Shown in pieces: positions 1 to 7,376 of a stretch of 64,000 nt of DNA. This DNA is from Cyclobacterium lianum. Its GTDB lineage: Bacteria; Bacteroidota; Bacteroidia; Cytophagales; Cyclobacteriaceae. The stretch spans positions 1 to 64,000 of the forward strand of contig NZ_FRCY01000004.1 in the NCBI RefSeq assembly GCF_900143075.1, in the 5' to 3' direction. The position numbers and the translations under genes are program-made. The notes beneath the pieces were generated by a model. That model was not told the origin of the DNA and did no database searches. It saw nothing but the letters and a program-made list of their open reading frames with translations. How positions within the stretch are numbered: the stretch's first letter is position 1; every line of letters begins with the position of its first letter.

Positions 1-1038
1 TCGGTTTCTCAACCACTCGTCAATCTGTTTGAGTTTGGCATGAATACTTGCCAACCGGTAGTTGTTCACCCATCCCATCCAGACTTCTCTGAGTTTGTGA
101 AGCCGTTCCTCGAAACTGTACGGTCTGGTTTTCTTGGTAATCTGTTTGAGCTTTCGCTTGAGTGATTCCCAGCTGCTCTTCTTCACCACCAGCTGGTATT
201 TTCCTTTGTCCCCCTTCTGATATGTCGGTACAAATGCATGTCCCAACAACTCAAAATTGGAAGGTCTTCGGATACCGCTTTTCTCCCTGTTGATGGGCAA
301 TCTGAGCTTATCTCTTAAAAAGAGATAAATCTCGTTGCCCACTTTTCTGGCTTCCTTCTTTGACTTGGTGTAGATACTGAAATCATCAGCGTAACGGACG
401 TATTTCAGGTTTCGCCTGTCCAGTTCCTTGTCCAGCAAATCCAGCAGGATATTGCTCAATAGGGGGCTGATCGGAGAGCCCTGAGGAACGCCTTTTCTAC
501 GTTTGTGCAGTTTTCCGTCAATCTGGATCGGTGCACGGAGCCATTTCCGGATAAGCCGCAGAGTGGTCGGGCATTTTACCCGTTGGTAGATGAACTGTAC
601 CAGAGTGGAATGGTCAACTTCGTCAAAGAATCCTTTGAGGTCAATATCCACTATGTCCTGATAGCCATCGTTGATGTTTTTCAGGGCTTGTGTTACCGCC
701 TTGTGGATGTTCTTTTCGGGGCGGAAGCCATAGCTGTGTTCCTCGAACGTAAGTTCGTATTTGGTCATCAGCACCTGGCTTACCGCCTGTTGTAGCCACC
801 TTTCCACTACCGTGGGAACCCCCACTAACCTTGTTTTCCCGTTGCTCTTGGGGATTTCAACCCCCTTGATAGGTTTCGGTACATACGTATGGTTCAGGAT
901 GGACGTGGCAATGCTGTCCCTGTTGTTTTCCAGATAGGAAAACAGTTCGGAAACCTTCATGCCGTCCACCTGGATATTCCGCACTACCTGTCGGTAGGCT
1001 TTGTAGAGGTTCTTACGGTTGAGTACTTTTTCTATCAT
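1..1038 (-). CDS. ltrA: Group II intron reverse transcriptase/maturase, C-terminally cut by the window edge
   Basis: 346 codons read without a stop from ATG at 1038 to the window edge. The protein copies intron RNA into DNA at the target and helps splicing. The polymerase catalytic box YADD is at residues 216-219, preceded by the RKGVPQGSPISPLLSNILLD block. Other RT blocks are visible: NGKTRLVGVPTV, the SYGFRPEKN region and DIDLKGFFDEVDH. The visible end, with QIDEWLRNR, matches the point where these proteins pass into the thumb/maturase X domain. An HNH endonuclease domain, if present, is outside the window. The start is the first ATG after the intron's structured 5' part. Nothing in the visible part looks inactivated, so the intron may be active. 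Confidence 0.95.
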   Translation of the reverse strand, partial: MIEKVLNRKNLYKAYRQVVRNIQVDGMKVSELFSYLENNRDSIATSILNHTYVPKPIKGVEIPKSNGKTRLVGVPTVVERWLQQAVSQVLMTKYELTFEEHSYGFRPEKNIHKAVTQALKNINDGYQDIVDIDLKGFFDEVDHSTLVQFIYQRVKCPTTLRLIRKWLRAPIQIDGKLHKRRKGVPQGSPISPLLSNILLDLLDKELDRRNLKYVRYADDFSIYTKSKKEARKVGNEIYLFLRDKLRLPINREKSGIRRPSNFELLGHAFVPTYQKGDKGKYQLVVKKSSWESLKRKLKQITKKTRPYSFEERLHKLREVWMGWVNNYRLASIHAKLKQIDEWLRNR

Positions 1039-1654
1039 ACTTTAAATCTGTTAAGCAACCCTGCAATCCGGCCCCTCGCTAAAATGATCCTAAGGGATCA
1101 TTTCTTGACGCTCGGTCCTGCTTAAGATGAGGCTACACCGGAAAGGTGCTCCCCATCGAATTTGGACGTAATCCAATGTTCGGTCCCCGTCCGACTGGTC
1201 ATCCGGGCGGGCTTCGTTACCCAGTGAGACCTCTGTAGCTCTTACAGCTCGTTACCGGTAACTACTATGACCTCGGCTGACTTCTCTTAGGTGTTCCCGA
1301 CACCCAGAGACCTCCCTCGGTAAGGTGAATATCCTTGTGCCTATTCCTGCCATATCTACCATTTCGATGCTTCCTTCCTTTCGGAAGGTTAGGACTTCGG
1401 CGTGATGTGGCACCTCATCCGACCTCATGGCCTCAGTATATGGTTTCTGTTCGTCAGTACAGACACCGCAGTCTGGCTTACTTCACTGCATGCCTCACGG
1501 CAAACCAGCCCCGCTTTGGCGGGACAGGCTTTGCCACTTGCTTTGCTTCGGGTAACGACTCCCGCGCATAAGGGATGCCGAGAAATCGGCACAGGCATTT
1601 CACCCATTGGAACAGTCAACTTTTTGACCTATATTCACCATTCAAGGCACACAC
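1..1654 (-). mobile_element. Group II intron, 5' portion (3' end outside the window)
   Basis: On the minus strand the element starts at about 1654 with GTGTGTGCC, close to the group II 5' consensus GUGYG. About 615 nt of structured, non-coding sequence (domains I-III expected here) follow before the reverse transcriptase starts at 1038. A perfect 9-bp hairpin, AAATGATCC/GGATCATTT at 1082-1103, lies just upstream of the ORF. The same 5' terminus and the same internal stretch (sense GGTGAAA-GCCTGTGCCGAT) recur in a second copy at 2979-3298, which supports this boundary. Domains V and VI should lie left of position 1 and cannot be seen. The 5' exon starts with an inverted-repeat arm at 1658. Confidence 0.85.
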
Positions 1655-1789
1655 ATTGTATAAGCGTAATGCGGGCTGAACGGGTAAAAACGAGCATTTT
1701 AGCTCTTAAGAAACTTTGTGGTGGGCAGACAGAAAACGTCTCCGAAATCCCGCACTACGCTTATACTTGACCGTTGCCAAAATTATAAA
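1655..1789. other. attC-like site: 18-nt inverted repeat at the intron insertion point
   Basis: Arms at 1658-1675 and 1749-1766 are inverted complements with one mismatch and a 73-nt spacer. The stretch after the right arm contains CCGTTGCCAAAAT directly before the DUF4062 gene. The intron 5' end sits 3 nt outside the left arm. Group IIC introns are known to insert beside hairpins such as terminators or attC sites. The right part (about 1721-1789) aligns with 3371-3432, which suggests a repeated recombination-site type. The attC assignment is inferred; no integrase is in the window. Confidence 0.5.
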
Positions 1790-2965
1790 ATGGCAAAATC
1801 AATAACGAAATACACAATATTTGTAAGCTCACCATCTGACTTAAATGAGGAAAGAGCTGCAATCGAAGAAGTTGTAAAAGAACTTAACCTTAATTATGGG
1901 AATGCAAATAATTGTGTAATTGAATTGCTCAAATGGGAGACTCATTCAGCCCCAGGAATCTCAAAATCTCATACACAAGATATTATCAATATTGACATTG
2001 GAGATGACTACGATATATTTTTGGGATTACTATGGAAGAGGTTTGGAACACCTACCAAGAATGCTGATTCAGGAACAGAGGAGGAGTTCAATATGGCTTT
2101 AACTCGATTTCAAGAAGGCAATCTACAACCTCAAATACTTTTTTACTTTAAAAACTCTGTTCCGAATTCATTAAGTGACATTGACCCTGAGCAATTCCTA
2201 AAGGTAAATCAATTTAAAAATTCAATTCCTAAAGATAAGATGCTCTATTGGGAGTTTGATACAGTTGAAAATCTTCAAAACTTTTTAAGACTGCATATTC
2301 CCAAAAGAATTGAATCAATTGCAAATAATTTAAACGTAAAAGTTATTCTTAATGAGCAAGATGAAATAACAGATTTGGAAGAATTAGGTCTTTTTGATTA
2401 CAGCGATCAATTCGAAGCATTGATAGCTGATTCATCAAATTCATTGGTCAGAATTTCTGAATCAACAGAATGGATAGGAGCATCAATAACTACTAAAGCG
2501 GAGGAATTAACCCGAATTTCAAAAATTCCGAATCCAAATAAAAATATTGTAACTAACGTTTTAAAAAGTACTGCGAAATTGATGAATGATTATTCGGATA
2601 GACTTAAAGTGGAAACACCTATTTTTTATTCATCTTTTGAGGATGGAATTAAAGCAGGAATAAATTTAATAAATCTATCAGAAGACTTTTCCAATGATGA
2701 TACAATCCAAGAATTAGAAGACTCAAAGGAATCAATAATTATATTACGAAAAGCAATACCAAATGCTTTGCAAGGACTTAAATCATTTAGAGAAAGCATA
2801 TCAAAACTGCCAAGGATTCAAAAGGATATAAATTTGGCTAAACGGATATTATTAAGTCAATTAGACGAATTGATTGAAAAACTAAATAAATCACTTGATT
2901 TAGTTATAGAATTTTCGAATGAAATAGGAAGTAAAATAGATAAATTAAAACTACGAAATGAATAA
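1790..2965 (+). CDS. DUF4062 domain protein, possible defence or NTPase-associated effector
   Basis: 391 residues from ATG 1790. An upstream in-frame ATG at 1718 lies inside the inverted repeat and is unlikely to be used. The N-terminus (about residues 8-100) carries the DUF4062 pattern: IFVSSPSDLNEERAAI, then ELLKWETHSAPG, then DYDIFLGLLWKRFGTPT and GTEEEF. DUF4062 has a TIR-like fold by family knowledge and often sits at the N-terminus of NTPase or defence proteins. Here no NTPase domain follows; residues about 200-390 are Lys/Glu/Ile-rich and predicted helical. The gene is visibly AT-rich compared with the housekeeping genes to its right, a sign of transfer. It lies alone between two intron insertions and two attC-like boundaries, so it may be a gene cassette. 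Its function is unknown. Confidence 0.85.
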   Translation: MAKSITKYTIFVSSPSDLNEERAAIEEVVKELNLNYGNANNCVIELLKWETHSAPGISKSHTQDIINIDIGDDYDIFLGLLWKRFGTPTKNADSGTEEEFNMALTRFQEGNLQPQILFYFKNSVPNSLSDIDPEQFLKVNQFKNSIPKDKMLYWEFDTVENLQNFLRLHIPKRIESIANNLNVKVILNEQDEITDLEELGLFDYSDQFEALIADSSNSLVRISESTEWIGASITTKAEELTRISKIPNPNKNIVTNVLKSTAKLMNDYSDRLKVETPIFYSSFEDGIKAGINLINLSEDFSNDDTIQELEDSKESIIILRKAIPNALQGLKSFRESISKLPRIQKDINLAKRILLSQLDELIEKLNKSLDLVIEFSNEIGSKIDKLKLRNE

Positions 2966-2978
2966 TAACTTTTGCTAA

Positions 2979-3298
2979 TCGAGTAGTCCGACCTGAGCCA
3001 AATGGCTCAGGTTGAGGCTCTCACACCACCGTAGTGCGACAAGAAGTCGCTTTGATAACTGTTTAACGTTCGATGAACGATTAAACCTTGTGTTCCATCA
3101 CAAGTAGCCTATGGATACGTGTATTTCTGGTAACGGAATTGTGCGATGCTATCCTGATAATATAGCCCATAAAGAGACTTGCTAGTGCTCCGGGACGTTA
3201 CCCCCGGGCACATCAGATACCGAAAGATCGGCACAGGCTTTTCACCCTTTGAAATAATTTGGTATCTTCGATACCAGATGCCCATCCTGGGCACACAC
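2979..3298 (-). mobile_element. ORF-less group II intron remnant
   Basis: On the minus strand the element begins at 3298 with GTGTGTGCC and the same block (GGTGAAA-GCCTGTGCCGAT) as the intron at 1-1654. It ends near 2979 with a typical bacterial 3' end: GGTGGTGTGAGAG, a 9-bp hairpin (2991-2999 with 3004-3012) and CTACTCGAT. Only about 320 nt remain, so domains II-IV and the whole reverse transcriptase are deleted. The 5' strand of domain V does not pair well with the remaining 3' strand, so splicing is unlikely. It lies 13 nt after the DUF4062 stop codon, in the same orientation as the first intron. Confidence 0.75.
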
Positions 3299-3440
3299 AT
3301 CACCTTGGATCCAGCGGACGGTTCAATTTGAATAGAAAAAATTTAGTATCTTTAAGAAGTTAGGAGTAGGTGGGAAGAAAACGTTTCCAAAAGCCCGGCG
3401 CCCACAAGCCCCGGACGTTACCAACCATATAAAAATCAAA
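3299..3440. other. Second attC-like boundary, downstream of the DUF4062 gene
   Basis: The stretch 3371-3432 (TGGGAAGAAAACGTTTCC, then a GC-rich arm, then GGACGTTACCAACCATATAAAAA) parallels 1725-1789 in order and spacing. If the intron remnant is removed, the left end (TTTTGCTAATCACCTTGG, joining about 2971-2979 to about 3299) pairs imperfectly with the right end (GGGGCC-rich arm plus ACGTTACCAA). An interrupted palindromic recombination site would look like this. The assignment is inferred. Confidence 0.35.
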
Positions 3441-3460
3441 GCAACTCTAAAGGTTCCCAA

Positions 3461-3484
3461 TTTGAGAATTTTCAAATATCTTTG
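3461..3484 (+). promoter_or_regulatory. Candidate higBA operator with -7 box
   Basis: TTTGAGAATTTTCAAA at 3461-3476 is a near-perfect 16-nt palindrome with one mismatched pair. It is followed directly by TATCTTTG at 3477-3484, a match to the Bacteroidota -7 consensus TAnnTTTG. The toxin ATG is at 3501. This is the expected place for a HigA autorepression site. No good -33 element was found at the usual spacing. Confidence 0.4.
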
Positions 3485-3500
3485 CTTTAGTTAGGAAGTA

Positions 3501-3797
3501 ATGGAAAGAATTTTCGCTAAAGGCACCTTACGGAAGTTTTGAGAAAAGCACCCGGAATCAGAGCAGTATTTAAAAACCTGGTATGATACTGCGATTGGTT
3601 CAAAGTGGCTTAGGCCCAATGATGTAAAACAATCCTATGCAAATGCCAGCATCCTAAAAGACAGTAGGATTGTTTTTAACAGAAAAGGAAATTCGTTCAG
3701 GCTGGTAACAAAATTCAATTTTGAGAAACAGTGGGTTTTTATCCGGTTTATTGGGACTCATAATGAATATGATAAAATTGATGCAGATACGATTTAA
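3501..3797 (+). pseudogene. higB: HigB-type mRNA interferase toxin with an in-frame stop codon
   Basis: The frame from ATG 3501 to TAA 3795 encodes a 98-codon HigB-like RNase toxin. It opens MERIFAKGTLRKF, followed by a stop, then EKHPESEQYLKTWYD, and ends with WVFIRFIGTHNEYDKIDADTI. The stop is TGA at 3540-3542 (codon 14), where family members have Trp (FWEKHP-like), so a single TGG to TGA change explains it. No Met codon suited to re-initiation follows. The rest of the frame is intact, so the inactivation looks recent, or it could be a sequencing error. The partner antitoxin starts 10 nt downstream. Confidence 0.8.
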
Positions 3798-3807
3798 TTG
3801 AAAAGCC

Positions 3808-4176
3808 ATGGAACTAAGACCAATAAAATCAGAATCAGATTACCATAAAGCACTTGAAAGGCTAGGGGAAATTTTTGATGCTCCTATAGGTACCTTGGAA
3901 AGCGATGAAGCCGATATCCTTGGATTGATGGTGGATGATTATGAAAAGAAAAATTATCCGATCGATGCTCCTGATCCTATTGAAGCCATAAAAATAAGGA
4001 TGGAGGAGTTGCAATTAAAACAAAAAGACCTGGTAAATGAAATTGGGGGAAAAAGCAGAGTCTCTGAAATACTCAACAGGAAAAGGAAATTAACAGTAGA
4101 AATGATCAGAAATTTAACCATCAAACTAAATCTTTCACCTGAACTATTGATCACAGATTATAGATTATCCAGGTAA
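3808..4176 (+). CDS. higA: HigA-type antitoxin, XRE-family HTH
   Basis: 122 residues, the usual length for the HigA (COG5499) group. The N-terminal half, with ALERLGEIFDAPIGT and LGLMVDDYEKKNYPI, is the family's toxin-binding part. The C-terminal half (about 62-115) is an XRE helix-turn-helix: RMEELQLKQKDLVNEIGGK followed by SRVSEILNRKRKLTVEMI. It neutralises HigB and represses the operon. The reading frame is intact although the toxin is broken, so it may now act only as a DNA-binding protein or as protection against related toxins. It belongs to the same accessory segment as the introns and the DUF4062 gene. Confidence 0.9.
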   Translation: MELRPIKSESDYHKALERLGEIFDAPIGTLESDEADILGLMVDDYEKKNYPIDAPDPIEAIKIRMEELQLKQKDLVNEIGGKSRVSEILNRKRKLTVEMIRNLTIKLNLSPELLITDYRLSR

Positions 4177-4419
4177 TCGTTTTCATAAGGGAGCCTTTTT
4201 TATTCCTATATATCATCGCCAATCTATAAAAATGTCATCAGAAAAAATTCAATTGGTTTGATTTTGTTTATTATATCAGCGCATCGTATGGGGGTTAAAC
4301 TTGCGACCATTCGGGAAGCGAAGCATAGTTAGATTTCGGTTTACGGTGGCACTGAATAATCAGAATTGGACCATGGTAAAAACACCGATATTCACGAAAG
4401 AGATTTAATCAAAACTGCA

Positions 4420-6531
4420 TCAATCCGGAAGGCTAAATACAAACACCGCCCCCTCAGGGTGGGGTTTCAGTTTCGAGCCTCCTACAGAGATGGCAAGGTA
4501 CTGCTTGCCATTCACCGCATATACACTCGGGGTGGCGTGTCCCTCAGCAGGCAACTGGTATTCCCATAGTACTTTTCCATTGTCTTTGTCAAAAGCCCGG
4601 ATTTTGGCATCAGCAGTGGCTGCAATAAACAGCAGACCACCGGCGGTTACGACCGGCCCCCCGTAATTTTCCGTTCCGGTAACCGGAACGCCGCGTTTGG
4701 TCAGCTCCTCGTATTCTCCCAGCGGCACTTTCCATTTGATGGTGCCGGTATTGAGATCGACCGCATTGAGGGTTCCCCAGGGTGGCTTAATGGCGGGATA
4801 TCCTTCTTCATCGTTCCAGCGTTGGAAACCACGAAAGACGTAGGATGGTGCTTGATTTTTACGCTCGGTTTCATCGCTGACAGCCGGTTCTTCATTGAAG
4901 AGAAATCGTACGATGGCATCCAGACGCCCCTGCGCAACCTGATCAAAAGCCGGCATACGTCCGCCTCCTTTCTTCATTAACTGCATTACCGTTTCCTTGC
5001 TCCATCGCCCGGAGATGCCTTCAAGAGAAGGAAAGCCACCGTCAGGGTTACCTTTACGATCCGTACCGTGACAGGAGGCGCAATGGATCAGGTATTGTTT
5101 TTCTCCGTTGGGCAGGGGGCTGCCATCGGCCTTTTTGGTGGGTACGAGCTGGTAAAACCAGGGGATCTCATTTACATTTACATACAGTATTCCATCGGGA
5201 TCAGCGGCAGCACCACCCCATTCCATACCCCCATCGTATCCCGGAAACATAATCGTTTGCCCGGTACTCGGGGGAGGGTAAGCGCCATAGTTTCCCGACT
5301 GACTGAATACTTCTTTGCTCATTTGCTGTGCCCTGGGAGAAATGGTCGAAAAGTCATCCGCCGTATATTCCTGCCTCATCAATGGCGGCGGGGCTGTTGG
5401 AAAAGGTTGGGTGGGCCAGGTTTGGATTTCATCGATTTTAGTGGCTGCCTGTGACCGTTCTTCAATCGGCCAGAGCGGTTCTCCCGTCACCCTGTCATAT
5501 ACGAATAAAAGACCCATTTTTGTGCCTACAGCAACAATATCCAACTCTTTGCCCTCATGTTCTACAGTCAGTAAAGTCGGTGCCTGGGGGATGTCCATAT
5601 CCCAAAGGTCATGATGCACGAGTTGGTGGTGCCAAAGCCGCTGTCCGGTATTTGCATCGAGCGCAATGAGTGAATTGGCAAATAAATTTTCTCCATACCG
5701 ATCTCCTCCGTAAAAATCGGGACCGGCAGTCTCGGTGGACACATAGACAATGCCGCGGGCTTCATCTAAAGCCAGACCGGACCAGTCAGATGCGCCTCCT
5801 GTTTTTTCCAGATAGTTTGCCGGCCAGGTATCCGATCCAAATTCACCGGGCCTGGGCAAGCTGTGAAAAATCCACTTTCGCTTTCCCGTACGGATGTCAA
5901 ATGCACGTATTGCACCGGGAACATCTTCCCCTACATTGGCTCCGATGATAAATAGGTCCTTGTATATCTGCCCCGGAGTATTGAGCGTTACATTTGGCCT
6001 TCCCGGGATGTCCATTGCCTCACCCAGGTGTATGGAGCCATTTTCGCCGAAAGAAACAATGGGTTCACCGGTTTTGGCATTCAATGCAAAAAGACGGTTT
6101 CCTTTCATGGTGAGAATGTGCCCAATATCCCCATCATGCCAGTACATCAGGCCCCGTTGATCCCCATCAGCGAGGGATTCATAAACCGCAGACGGGTCAA
6201 ATGTCCAGTATTCCTTCCCTGTCGCCCCATCCAATGCAACCACCCGGCTGTGCGGAGTAGCCGTGTACAGCCAACCGTCCACAATCAGGTTATTCGTTTG
6301 GTAATTGGCTGAATCACCGGTCTTATAGGTCCAGGTCAGTTCCAGTTGAGACACATTGTCTTTGTTTATCTGGTCCAAAGTGGAGTACTGATTGCTGGTC
6401 GGGTGACCCAGGTAGGTTGCCCAATCAGCCCCGGCACCTTCTGGTGTGGTCTGCGTACAGGCAGATCCATATAATGCCAGGAAACAAAGGGTAATAATGC
6501 GGTATGTTGAAAAATGGGGGTGGTTTTCCAT
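4420..6531 (-). CDS. PQQ-dependent dehydrogenase lipoprotein with inserted cytochrome c domain
   Basis: 703 residues. The N-terminal signal has a lipobox-like YGSAC (Cys25), so it is probably anchored facing the periplasm. Repeated propeller motifs (ALDGATGKEYW, ALNAKTGEPI, AFDIRTGKRKW, ALDANTGQRLW) and HHDLWDMD at about 306-313 identify an 8-bladed quinoprotein of the glucose/alcohol dehydrogenase family. A cytochrome c domain is inserted late in the propeller: CASCH at 484-488 and a likely Met ligand in GGRMPAF near 526. The propeller then resumes (AVDLNTGTIKW, AFDKDNGKVLW). It probably oxidises a sugar or alcohol and passes electrons through heme c to the respiratory chain. The substrate cannot be read from sequence. 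It is a single gene, with an RNA-less, REP-rich gap upstream. Confidence 0.9.
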   Translation of the reverse strand: MENHPHFSTYRIITLCFLALYGSACTQTTPEGAGADWATYLGHPTSNQYSTLDQINKDNVSQLELTWTYKTGDSANYQTNNLIVDGWLYTATPHSRVVALDGATGKEYWTFDPSAVYESLADGDQRGLMYWHDGDIGHILTMKGNRLFALNAKTGEPIVSFGENGSIHLGEAMDIPGRPNVTLNTPGQIYKDLFIIGANVGEDVPGAIRAFDIRTGKRKWIFHSLPRPGEFGSDTWPANYLEKTGGASDWSGLALDEARGIVYVSTETAGPDFYGGDRYGENLFANSLIALDANTGQRLWHHQLVHHDLWDMDIPQAPTLLTVEHEGKELDIVAVGTKMGLLFVYDRVTGEPLWPIEERSQAATKIDEIQTWPTQPFPTAPPPLMRQEYTADDFSTISPRAQQMSKEVFSQSGNYGAYPPPSTGQTIMFPGYDGGMEWGGAAADPDGILYVNVNEIPWFYQLVPTKKADGSPLPNGEKQYLIHCASCHGTDRKGNPDGGFPSLEGISGRWSKETVMQLMKKGGGRMPAFDQVAQGRLDAIVRFLFNEEPAVSDETERKNQAPSYVFRGFQRWNDEEGYPAIKPPWGTLNAVDLNTGTIKWKVPLGEYEELTKRGVPVTGTENYGGPVVTAGGLLFIAATADAKIRAFDKDNGKVLWEYQLPAEGHATPSVYAVNGKQYLAISVGGSKLKPHPEGAVFVFSLPD

Positions 6532-7376
6532 GGGTTAACGGGTTAGTATTAGGTGCATGAGGTGGTATTAACAATGCAAAATATAAAAAATAATGGTCAT
6601 ACTTGATATAATGCGAATTCGCTTAAAATATTATGGTAGTAGTTTTTAAGGACTGCGTGAATAGCTTTTGTTTGGGGCTTCTGTTAGGCGCCTCAAAAAA
6701 AATAATCCACAAGGCGAAATAATTCTATTGAATTAGGCACTTTTCCAGTTATAAAAACCAGACTATAGTGTCAGGGAAGACCTATTTAATGGAAAAAGAA
6801 TATAAGCCTCTCTCCCTAATTGAATTTCAAATAAGGTCTCGAGATAAACACTCAAGTTATCCGGAGTTGGCAACTATGAATATTTATTCAATTGCCTACT
6901 GCTTTAGCTGTAGGCAATATGGGCTCTGTCAGCCTAATTGGCTTTAGCCAAATATTGATGGTTCAAATCCAGATTTAACAATTATCTCCGCGTTCTTCCT
7001 GGAATATTTTTCCCCTATTTTGCCCTTCTTGATTTTTCAGGGCAAATCAAATCCAATATATCATTTAAAATTTCGCTTTCCGAATCTATACAAAAGTCTT
7101 ATACCCTTACATTTAGTCAAATTTGGCTAAAGCCGGTGTACTTGGAATGCTATTTTTGGAATGGGCTAAAGCCGCATTCCTATTGAAGGCGTTTTGATAT
7201 TGATTTATGGGCTATAATATAGTCAGAAACTTACGCTTTTCGGATCAGGATGCACATAAAGCGGATTATGGGCATCAGGAATTCACCGGGGTGGATCAAT
7301 ATTCCAGACCCAGCCTGGGTTCAAAGGATCTGCACTCAAAAATCAACCGGAGAAAGACGCCATTTTTTTGGTCAAA
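6532..7376. other. Gene-free gap between two convergently unrelated minus-strand genes
   Basis: About 845 nt with no credible coding frame. It holds the promoter region of the PQQ dehydrogenase at its left end and the REP-like hairpin cluster at 6892-7180. Nothing else was recognised. Confidence 0.6.
6892..7180. repeat. Cluster of REP-like hairpins with TTTA/TAAA loops
   Basis: Four short palindromes share a GGC-TTTA-GCC or GGC-TAAA-GCC core. At 6892-6917, arms TTGCCTAC-t-GC and GC-t-GTAGGCAA flank the loop TTTA with one T/T mismatch. At 6937-6953 the core is TTGGC-TTTA-GCCAA. At 7123-7136 it is TTGGC-TAAA-GCC. At 7158-7180, GGAATG-g-GGC and GCC-g-CATTCC flank TAAA with one mismatch in the same relative place. 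The shared loop and shared mismatch position suggest one family of mobile palindromes, like the REPs moved by RAYT (TnpA-REP) transposases. No such transposase is in the window. Confidence 0.65.

Noticed and set aside
1425-1619. Small ORFs within the 5' part of the group II intron
   Set aside because: They are structural RNA sequence shared with the second intron copy, not genes.
1718-1789. Upstream in-frame ATG extending the DUF4062 gene
   Set aside because: The extra residues come from the inverted repeat; ATG 1790 begins the conserved domain.
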